The translations under genes and the position numbers were made by a program. Source: an uncultured Limnohabitans sp. (lineage in GTDB: Bacteria; Pseudomonadota; Gammaproteobacteria; Burkholderiales; Burkholderiaceae_C). From it: 8,485 nt of DNA. The notes beneath the pieces were generated by a model, which saw only the letters and a program-made list of their open reading frames with translations, was not told where the DNA came from and searched no databases. The stretch is from positions 1 to 8,485 of the forward strand of contig NZ_CALBEX010000232.1 of assembly GCF_937889215.1 (NCBI RefSeq), written 5' to 3'. Shown here in pieces: positions 1-5,376 of the stretch. Position 1 is the stretch's first letter, and each line of letters begins with the position of its first letter.

Positions 1-83
1 CCCGGCATTTGTCGCACCAAAGACAAGCCAAACCGGGTGGCGCGTGATAAAAAGCACGACCGTTTGATTTTGAGAGAAACCCC

Positions 84-1265
84 ATGGATTTGGCATTCAC
101 CCCCGAAGAGCTCGCGTTCCGCGACGAGATTCGCACCTGGGTCAAGGACAACTTGCCCGCCGACATTTCACACAAAGTGCACAACGCCATGCGCCTGACC
201 CGCGAGGACTTGCAGCGCTGGGCCAAAATTTTGGGCAAAAAGGGCTGGCTCGGTTGGGGCTGGCCCACACAGTTTGGTGGCCCCGGCTGGTCAGCCATCC
301 AAAAACACCTGTTTGAAGAAGAATGCGCCTTGGCCGGTGCCCCCCGCGTGGTGCCTTTTGGCCCCGTGATGGTGGCCCCCGTCATCATGGCCTTTGGCAA
401 CGCCGAGCAGCAGCAGCGCTTTTTGCCCGGCATCGCCAGCGGCGAAGTCTGGTGGAGCCAGGGCTACAGCGAGCCGGGTTCCGGCTCGGACCTGGCCTCG
501 CTCAAAACCCGCGCAGAGCGCGTGGGCGACAAATACATCGTCAATGGCCAGAAAACCTGGACCACTCTGGGTCAATACGGCGAGTGGATATTCTGCTTGG
601 TGCGCACCAGCACCGAGGGCAAGCCCCAAACTGGCATCTCGTTCCTGTTGATCGACATGAAGTCGCCCGGCATCACCGTGCGCCCAATCAAGCTGCTGGA
701 CGGCGAATGCGAAGTCAACGAGGTCTGGTTTGACAACGTCGAAGTGCCAGCCGACAACTTGGTGGGCGAGGAAAACAAGGGCTGGAACTACGCCAAGCAC
801 CTGCTGGCCCACGAGCGCACCAACATCGCCGACGTGAACCGCGCCAAGCGCGAATTGGAGCGTTTGAAGCGCATCGCCAAAGCCGAAGGTGTGTACGACG
901 ACCTGCGCTTCCGTGACGAAATCGCCAAGCTCGAAGTCGACATCGTCGCACTCGAAATGCTGGTTTTGCGCGTATTGTCTGCTGAAAAATCGGGCAAGAA
1001 CTCGCTCGACATTGCCGGCCTCTTGAAGATCAAAGGCAGCGAAATCCAGCAACGCTACACCGAGCTGATGATGCAAGCAGCTGGCCCCTTTGCCCTGCCC
1101 TTCATCTTCGAAGCCATGGACGCTGGCTGGCAAGGCGACTTCCCCGGCGGCACGCTGGCCAACGCCCCCCTGGCCGCCAACTACTTCAACATGCGCAAGA
1201 CCACCATTTATGGCGGCAGCAACGAAGTGCAACGCAACATCGTCGCCCAGACAGTTCTGGGTTAA
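84..1265 (+). CDS. Acyl-CoA dehydrogenase, catalytic (large, PimC-like) subunit
   Basis: A 393-residue flavoprotein of the acyl-CoA dehydrogenase family, which introduces an alpha-beta double bond into an acyl-CoA and passes electrons to electron-transfer flavoprotein in the cytoplasm. The whole length resembles the large subunit of pimeloyl-CoA dehydrogenase (PimC). Visible landmarks are the N-terminal helical domain (about 1-120), the substrate/FAD motif GYSEPGSGSDLASLKT at 127-142, the beta-domain segment TWTTLGQYGEWIFCLVRT at 158-175, and the C-terminal IYGGSNEVQRNIVAQ at 375-389. The usual catalytic Glu of the C-terminal motif (YEG in medium-chain enzymes) is Gly377 here. Glu244, in AHERTNIAD, sits next to a conserved Arg at the helix-G position that supplies the base in long-chain and isovaleryl-CoA dehydrogenases, so the enzyme is probably active. 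The ATG has a GAGAG Shine-Dalgarno seven bases upstream. The next gene starts 12 bases after the stop and is probably its partner subunit. The true substrate is unknown; dicarboxylyl-CoA is a guess from the PimC resemblance. Confidence 0.93.
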   Translation: MDLAFTPEELAFRDEIRTWVKDNLPADISHKVHNAMRLTREDLQRWAKILGKKGWLGWGWPTQFGGPGWSAIQKHLFEEECALAGAPRVVPFGPVMVAPVIMAFGNAEQQQRFLPGIASGEVWWSQGYSEPGSGSDLASLKTRAERVGDKYIVNGQKTWTTLGQYGEWIFCLVRTSTEGKPQTGISFLLIDMKSPGITVRPIKLLDGECEVNEVWFDNVEVPADNLVGEENKGWNYAKHLLAHERTNIADVNRAKRELERLKRIAKAEGVYDDLRFRDEIAKLEVDIVALEMLVLRVLSAEKSGKNSLDIAGLLKIKGSEIQQRYTELMMQAAGPFALPFIFEAMDAGWQGDFPGGTLANAPLAANYFNMRKTTIYGGSNEVQRNIVAQTVLG

Positions 1266-1270
1266 GGAGA
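1264..1270 (+). promoter_or_regulatory. Shine-Dalgarno of the small-subunit gene
   Basis: AAGGAGA lies seven bases before the ATG at 1278. Its first two bases are within the TAA stop of the large-subunit gene, so ribosomes finishing the first gene are placed to start the second. This supports tight co-expression of the two subunits. Confidence 0.8.
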
Positions 1271-1277
1271 TACACAC

Positions 1278-2393
1278 ATGGATTTCGATTTTTCTGACGA
1301 CCAAGAACAACTGCGCGACGCAGTGCGCAAATGGGTGGACAAGGGCTACGACTTTGACCGCCGCCGCGCCATCGTGGCAGCGGGCGGTTTTGACCGCGCT
1401 GCTTACGGCGAAATGGCCGAGCTGGGCCTAACGGGCCTGTACGTGAGCGAAGAGCACGGCGGCATGGGCATGGGCCCCACCGAGGCCATGGTGACCATGG
1501 AAGAGCTCGGGCGCGGCATCGTGCTCGAACCCCTGACCCAAACCCTGATGTGCAGCGCCGTACTGCAAACCCATGCGCCTGCCGCATTGCAAGCCGCGTG
1601 GCTCCCGCGCATGGCCGCAGGCGAAGCCATTGTGGTGCTGGCCTACCAGGAACGCGCTGCCCGCTACCACCTGAACCGCTGCGCCGCACAGGCCAGCGAA
1701 TCCGGCGGGGCATGGACTGTGAGCGGCACCAAGAGCTTGGTGGCCGTGGGCGACCAAGCCGACGCCTTTGTGGTGCCTGCCACCGTGAACGGTCAAATCG
1801 CTTTGTTTTTGGTGGAGCGCAGCGCCAGCGGCGTGAGCACCCAGGCCTATGGCACACAAGACGGCTCACGCGCTGCCGAGGTGGTTCTAAACAAGGCCCC
1901 CGCGCAACTGATCACACTGAACGGCCTGACCGCGTTGGAAGAAGCCGTGGACATCGGCATCGCCTGCACTTGCGCCGAAGCTGTGGGCGTGATGGACAAA
2001 ACACTGGCCATCACCGTCGACTACATGAACACCCGCAAGCAGTTCGGTGTGAACATCGCCAGCTTCCAGGCCCTGCGCCACCGCGTGGCCGACATGAAGA
2101 TGCAGCTGGAGTTGGGCCGCTCGATGAGCTACTACGCCAGCCTGAAACTGCATGCGCCTGCCGACGAACGTCGCCGAGCTCTGGCCCGCGCCAAGTACCA
2201 GCTGGGTGTGTCCATGCGCTTCATCGGCCAGCAAGCGGTGCAACTGCACGGCGGCATTGCCGTCACCGACGAGTACATCGCCAGCCACTACTTCAAGAAA
2301 TTGACGCAGCTGGACATGAACTTCGGCGACACCTTGCACCAGCTGGGCGAAGTGTCAGCCCGCATGCAAGAGACTGCAGGCGTGTTCGCCTGA
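1278..2393 (+). CDS. Acyl-CoA dehydrogenase, small (PimD-like) subunit
   Basis: A 371-residue acyl-CoA dehydrogenase homologue resembling the small subunit of pimeloyl-CoA dehydrogenase (PimD). The N-terminal helical domain contains AELGLTGLYVSEEHGGMG (47-64), and the C-terminal domain contains TRKQFGVNIASFQALRHRVADM (252-273) and QLHGGIAVTDEYIASHYFKKL (322-342), all typical of the family. The expected TEPxxGSD-like FAD motif is replaced by AYQERAARYHLNRCAAQA (122-139). No Glu is seen at either usual catalytic position: the C-terminal motif reads FGDTLHQL, and the helix-G region reads DIGIACTCAEAVG. This suggests a structural partner rather than an independent enzyme, as in heteromeric acyl-CoA dehydrogenases. 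It follows the large subunit by 12 bases with a strong AAGGAGA Shine-Dalgarno overlapping that gene's stop codon, so the two are almost certainly co-transcribed and co-translated. A terminator hairpin follows 20 bases after its stop. Confidence 0.92.
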   Translation: MDFDFSDDQEQLRDAVRKWVDKGYDFDRRRAIVAAGGFDRAAYGEMAELGLTGLYVSEEHGGMGMGPTEAMVTMEELGRGIVLEPLTQTLMCSAVLQTHAPAALQAAWLPRMAAGEAIVVLAYQERAARYHLNRCAAQASESGGAWTVSGTKSLVAVGDQADAFVVPATVNGQIALFLVERSASGVSTQAYGTQDGSRAAEVVLNKAPAQLITLNGLTALEEAVDIGIACTCAEAVGVMDKTLAITVDYMNTRKQFGVNIASFQALRHRVADMKMQLELGRSMSYYASLKLHAPADERRRALARAKYQLGVSMRFIGQQAVQLHGGIAVTDEYIASHYFKKLTQLDMNFGDTLHQLGEVSARMQETAGVFA

Positions 2394-2412
2394 GCTGGCA
2401 CCACCCCGCTAG

Positions 2413-2438
2413 AAGGGCCCTACAAGGGGCCCTTTTTT
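2413..2438. terminator. Rho-independent terminator between convergent genes
   Basis: A perfect 8-bp inverted repeat, AAGGGCCC (2413-2420) and GGGCCCTT (2427-2434), encloses the 6-base loop TACAAG. A run of six T (2433-2438) overlaps the right arm. It terminates the acyl-CoA dehydrogenase pair reading rightward. It also lies just past the stop of the leftward ligase gene, so the hairpin may serve that transcript too, although there is no good T-run on that side. Confidence 0.88.
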
Positions 2439-2443
2439 CATGC

Positions 2444-3370
2444 TCATTCCGCTTCGCGCACCCGCCAAAAAGAAGCAAAGCGTGGCAAACCCGAAGGGGT
2501 GCGCTCACGGTACCGATAAGTGACCCAACTGCCCACAGGCGGCGGATCGCGTCGCAGGGCATCGCTCAGGCCCGAGCCCAAGGCAAAACGCTGACCCGAA
2601 GGCATTTGCACCAGCAAAGCCCCGGTCATGCCCACCAAACGCCCCTTGCCCGGTTGGTGCCCCACCACCAGCCCCTCTTCGTCCAACTCGGGCTTGAGCT
2701 TGAAGAGCGCATCGGTGCGGCCGGGCTGCCACGGTGCATCGGCCCGGTGGAGCATCAGCCCCTCCCCCCCTTGCCCAACCACCGATTGCAAGCGCGCCGT
2801 CAAAGCGGCGACGCTTTGCCCCGCTTCTTGCGCCACGGGGATCAACCAAGGCAGCCGAGCCGTTGGCAGTGTTGCGCCAACAAAGTCCATCCGCTCAGTG
2901 AATGTGCCCGCATAGGCTGGGGCATCAAACACCCGGTAAGTCACCGTGCGCCAAGCCTCGTCATCTGGCACCGATTGGCGCACCAAGCCCGACAAGCGGT
3001 CAAATTGCTTGCGCCCGATCCACAGCTCTCCATCGAGCGCCACTTTGGGCAAAGCCGACAAGAACCATGGCGGAGCCGCGATGACACGGCCACTGCGAAA
3101 ACGCAAAATGCGCCCATCCCAAACGGCTCGAACACCGTCCAATTTTTCACTGACCTGATAGCCCTTGGGCGATCGCCCTGGAGGCCAAAGCCTGGCCAGC
3201 TGGACCTGATTTTGGAATGGCGGCTGTGCCGCAATGGCCCGTGCGCTGGGCACGAGCCAAGGCCCCAACAACGCACCCAGAACCTGCCGCCGCGACAAGC
3301 GCGAGCCACTGGTCCCTGAGTCGCCCCCGATCGCGCCTGGCGCGCCTGCTCCTGTCAGCCATGTCTGCAT
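2444..3370 (-). CDS. Exported ATP-dependent DNA ligase (LigE-type) with Tat signal
   Basis: A 308-residue minimal ATP-dependent DNA ligase, which seals nicks through an enzyme-AMP intermediate. Nucleotidyltransferase motifs appear in order: motif I EKLDGVRA (75-82) with catalytic Lys76, motif III LDGELW (112-117), motif IIIa YRVFDAP (145-151), motif IV GGEGLMLHR (201-209) and motif V FKLKP (223-227). An OB-fold follows, from about 230 to 308, ending SGLPRFASFWRVRE. No extra DNA-binding domain is present, as in the small LigE group known from Proteobacteria, where the enzyme is periplasmic. The N-terminus has a twin-arginine motif, SRRQVL (26-31), then a hydrophobic stretch and an AxA-type cleavage site near 43-48 (SARAIAAQ), so Tat export is likely. 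The ATG at 3370 is preferred over an in-frame TTG seven codons upstream because GGGAG lies six bases before it. The gene lies 110 bp after an HNH nuclease gene on the same strand. Its likely role is repair or joining of DNA outside the cytoplasm, perhaps during DNA uptake or in biofilm, which is an inference. Confidence 0.92.
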   Translation of the reverse strand: MQTWLTGAGAPGAIGGDSGTSGSRLSRRQVLGALLGPWLVPSARAIAAQPPFQNQVQLARLWPPGRSPKGYQVSEKLDGVRAVWDGRILRFRSGRVIAAPPWFLSALPKVALDGELWIGRKQFDRLSGLVRQSVPDDEAWRTVTYRVFDAPAYAGTFTERMDFVGATLPTARLPWLIPVAQEAGQSVAALTARLQSVVGQGGEGLMLHRADAPWQPGRTDALFKLKPELDEEGLVVGHQPGKGRLVGMTGALLVQMPSGQRFALGSGLSDALRRDPPPVGSWVTYRYRERTPSGLPRFASFWRVREAE

Positions 3371-3376
3371 GGTGCA

Positions 3377-3381
3377 CTCCC
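3377..3381 (-). promoter_or_regulatory. Shine-Dalgarno fixing the ligase start
   Basis: On the minus strand GGGAG stands six bases before the ATG at 3370. This favours that codon over the upstream in-frame TTG at 3391 and leaves a 308-residue precursor with the twin-arginine signal intact. Confidence 0.7.
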
Positions 3382-3480
3382 GATCACGCAAGACACAGAA
3401 AATACCGGTCTTTTGTTTTCAAAAGTTGATCATGCGACGGTTTTCAAGCCAAAGCAAGTGCCCGCAACCCGAGCGCAGCT

Positions 3481-4038
3481 TCAAGCCATCAAGCGCGAAT
3501 TTTTGGGCACATGCGCCATCAAAAACGCCATTTGATCGCTCAAAATGCGGCGGTTGCGCAAGATGAAGTCTTCCCAAAGGCTGGGGACATAAGGCGTGTA
3601 GAGCAAAGGCATCCCGGCCTGCTCGGGCGTTCGGCTGCTTTTGCGGTGGTTGCACGAGCGGCACGCGGTGACCACGTTCATCCAATGGTCCGGGCCTTTT
3701 TGCGACACAGGAACGATGTGCTCCCGTGTGAGCACCGCCTCATGAAAATGCCCACCGCAATAAGCGCACACATTGCGGTCACGCACAAAAAGTTTGGGAT
3801 TGGTGAGCCCCGGCTGCATCTCAAAAGGGTTGATGCGGGGCACGCCCTGGGTGCCGATGATGCTGTTGACGGTGATGATGGACTGCTGGCCTGTGAGCGC
3901 GTTGTGTCCGCCATGAAACACCGCCACTTGCTGGCCCACTTCCCAGCGCACCTCGTTGGCAGCGTAATGGGTCACGGCTTGCTCCAGCGAAATCCACGAC
4001 TGGGGCAGCCCTTGGGCAGAGAGTTTCAAGACCTTCAC
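3481..4038 (-). CDS. HNH endonuclease family protein
   Basis: A 185-residue protein with a C-terminal HNH nuclease fold. Two zinc-binding pairs, CAYC (91-94) and CRSC (126-129), frame the core: REHIVPVSQKG (105-115) with probable general-base His107, Asn121 in WMNVVTACRSCN, and NHRKSSRTPEQAGM (130-143). The N-terminal part (about 1-90, beginning MKVLKLSAQG) matches the layout of a widespread HNH family whose members begin with a short beta-rich domain and whose cellular role is largely unassigned. No methyltransferase or specificity subunit is nearby, so a classical restriction system is not supported. The start is GTG at 4038, backed by a strong AAGGAG six bases upstream; there is no nearby in-frame ATG. 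The exported DNA ligase gene follows downstream on the same strand after 110 bp, and ribF diverges upstream. No signal peptide is visible, so the protein is presumably cytoplasmic. Confidence 0.9.
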   Translation of the reverse strand: MKVLKLSAQGLPQSWISLEQAVTHYAANEVRWEVGQQVAVFHGGHNALTGQQSIITVNSIIGTQGVPRINPFEMQPGLTNPKLFVRDRNVCAYCGGHFHEAVLTREHIVPVSQKGPDHWMNVVTACRSCNHRKSSRTPEQAGMPLLYTPYVPSLWEDFILRNRRILSDQMAFLMAHVPKNSRLMA

Positions 4039-4232
4039 AAACGACTCCTTGGCACAGGTGCATGGGCACGGACACGGAAACGGGACTGTCTCGATCCTGT
4101 CAGGCCAGGCGCCGGGCCTGAAACTGAAGGAGCGGGCTCGGTCACAATATACCCTCTGAATTCCTCAAAACCATGACAAAGGGCAAAAACCTCACGTCAA
4201 GGTCCGCACCACAGTCCAACAACACCAGCACC
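4039..4232. promoter_or_regulatory. Divergent intergenic region between the HNH gene and ribF
   Basis: This 194-bp spacer must carry the promoters of both the leftward HNH gene and the rightward ribF cluster. It holds an inverted repeat, TCAGGCC (4100-4106) and GGCCTGA (4115-4121), with an 8-base GC-rich loop. An A/T-rich patch at 4142-4151 reads TATATT on the minus strand, a five-of-six match to a -10 box, but without a well-spaced -35 box. No FMN riboswitch structure was recognised. The exact promoters cannot be assigned from sequence alone. Confidence 0.35.
4045..4050 (-). promoter_or_regulatory. Shine-Dalgarno supporting a GTG start of the HNH gene
   Basis: On the minus strand AAGGAG is six bases before GTG at 4038. 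The near-consensus site and spacing decide the non-ATG start, since the next in-frame Met lies deep within the protein. Confidence 0.8.
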
Positions 4233-5270
4233 ATGAAGGTTTTCCGCGGCTTCCACCACCCCGACTTGGCCCCAGCCTGCGCTTTGACCATTGGCAACTT
4301 CGATGGCGTGCACCGGGGTCATCAGGCCATGCTGGCCCTCTTGCGCAGCGAAGCCGCGCACCGGGGCGTGCCCAGCTGCGTCATGACCTTCGAACCCCAT
4401 CCCCGCGACTACTTTGCCAAGGCCCTGAACAAGCCCGATTTAGCCCCCGCCCGTATTGCCACACTGCGCGACAAACTGACCGAACTCGAGCGCTGTGGGA
4501 TTGACCAAGTCGTTGTACTGCCCTTTGACGCCCGACTGGCCCGCCAATCGCCCGAAGACTTCATTGAGCAGGTGCTGCTGCAAGGCCTGGGGGTGCGCTA
4601 TGTGCTGGTAGGCGACGACTTCCGCTTTGGCAGCCAACGCGCAGGTGACTACGCCATGCTCGACGCGGCAGGCCAGCGCCTGGGCTTTGATGTGGCGCGC
4701 ATGAACAGTTACGAGGTGCACGGCCTGCGCGTGTCCAGCTCGGCCGTGCGCGATGCACTGGTCAAAGGCGACCTGCCAGCGGTACAGGCCCTGCTGGGCC
4801 GTCCTTACAGCATCAGCGGCCATGTGGTGCATGGGCGCAAACTCGGACGCGAGTTGGCCGCCACGGCAGAGGGCGCGGGTGATGGCTTTCGAACCCTCAA
4901 TTTGCGGTTCTCGCACTGGAAGCCCGCCGCCAGCGGCATCTTTGTGGTGCAAGTGCATGGCCTGGCCGATCAGCCCCTGAAAGGGGTCGCCAACTTGGGC
5001 ATCCGCCCCTCCCTGGACCCGAGCGATGTCAATGGCGGGCGCGTGCTGCTGGAAACCCACAGCTTCGACTGGCCAGCCCATCTGGGCCCGGAGGGGGGCT
5101 ACGGTAAAATCATCCGCGTGGATCTGCTGCACAAACTACACGACGAGCTCAAATACGACGGTCTGGACGCCTTGACCCAAGGCATCGCCAAAGACTGCGA
5201 CGGTGCGCACGCCTGGTTTGCATCGCGCCACAGCGAGACACACCGCCAAACCACCCGCGACCGAATTTGA
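4233..5270 (+). CDS. ribF: Bifunctional riboflavin kinase/FAD synthetase
   Basis: A 345-residue cytoplasmic enzyme that phosphorylates riboflavin to FMN and adenylates FMN to FAD. The N-terminal FMN adenylyltransferase domain (about 1-185) shows the nucleotidyl-transferase signature GNFDGVHRGH (21-30), FEPHPRDYF (53-61), VGDDFRFG (126-133) and RVSSSAVR (166-173). The C-terminal kinase domain (about 188-325) has GHVVHGRKLGREL (196-208), FRTLNLRF (219-226) in place of the common FPTANL motif, GVANLGIRPS (251-260), and the probable catalytic Glu274 in LLETHSFDW. About eight extra residues (AATAEGAG region, 209-216) separate the GRxLGR and RTLN elements. An in-frame ATG at 4173 would add 20 residues of polar, unconserved-looking sequence. 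I chose 4233 because MKVFRGF is the usual N-terminus in relatives, though neither start has a good Shine-Dalgarno. The gene heads the ribF-ileS-lspA cluster and supplies FAD of the kind used by the flavoprotein dehydrogenases nearby. Confidence 0.95.
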   Translation: MKVFRGFHHPDLAPACALTIGNFDGVHRGHQAMLALLRSEAAHRGVPSCVMTFEPHPRDYFAKALNKPDLAPARIATLRDKLTELERCGIDQVVVLPFDARLARQSPEDFIEQVLLQGLGVRYVLVGDDFRFGSQRAGDYAMLDAAGQRLGFDVARMNSYEVHGLRVSSSAVRDALVKGDLPAVQALLGRPYSISGHVVHGRKLGRELAATAEGAGDGFRTLNLRFSHWKPAASGIFVVQVHGLADQPLKGVANLGIRPSLDPSDVNGGRVLLETHSFDWPAHLGPEGGYGKIIRVDLLHKLHDELKYDGLDALTQGIAKDCDGAHAWFASRHSETHRQTTRDRI

Positions 5271-5376
5271 CGCGCAAGCGTCCAGGCGCCCCAGCGCCCC
5301 ACCCTTCTTCGGGCCTGCTTTGGCGGCCTGCCATTTGCTTCCAGCGGCCTTGATGGTCGCGCCCCCGGATTGATCC
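5271..5376 (+). other. ribF-ileS spacer
   Basis: A 106-bp GC-rich, C-rich gap. It contains no convincing terminator, promoter or structured leader. A six-codon ATG-to-TGA frame (5353-5373) ends three bases before the ileS ATG, but it has no supporting evidence. Co-transcription of ileS with ribF is likely from conserved gene order, though a separate ileS promoter here is possible. Confidence 0.4.

Noticed and set aside
291..1310. A 339-codon frame antisense to the first acyl-CoA dehydrogenase
   Set aside because: Same codon-register effect as the ileS antisense frame; there is no family resemblance and no Shine-Dalgarno support.
1550..3319. A 589-codon plus-strand frame across the second dehydrogenase and the antisense of the ligase
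   Set aside because: It runs through a convincing terminator and two well-supported genes in other frames; the Arg/Pro-rich translation is typical of a shadow frame.
3410..3425. Inverted repeat CTTTTG-TTTT-CAAAAG in the HNH-ligase gap, considered as a terminator
   Set aside because: The arms are only six A/T-rich base pairs and no T-run follows on the minus strand, so termination is unlikely; it is too short and simple to call an operator.
3481..4038. HNH gene considered as part of a restriction-modification or CRISPR system
   Set aside because: There is no methyltransferase, specificity subunit, RuvC domain or repeat array nearby; the protein is a small stand-alone HNH family member.
3511..4176. 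A 221-codon plus-strand frame opposite the HNH gene
   Set aside because: It is in codon register with the HNH gene, whose zinc and HNH motifs are unmistakable; the antisense product shows no domain.
5353..5373. Six-codon frame (MVAPPD) ending three bases before ileS, considered as a leader peptide
   Set aside because: It has no Ile codons, no attenuator hairpins and no Shine-Dalgarno; a frame this short is expected by chance.
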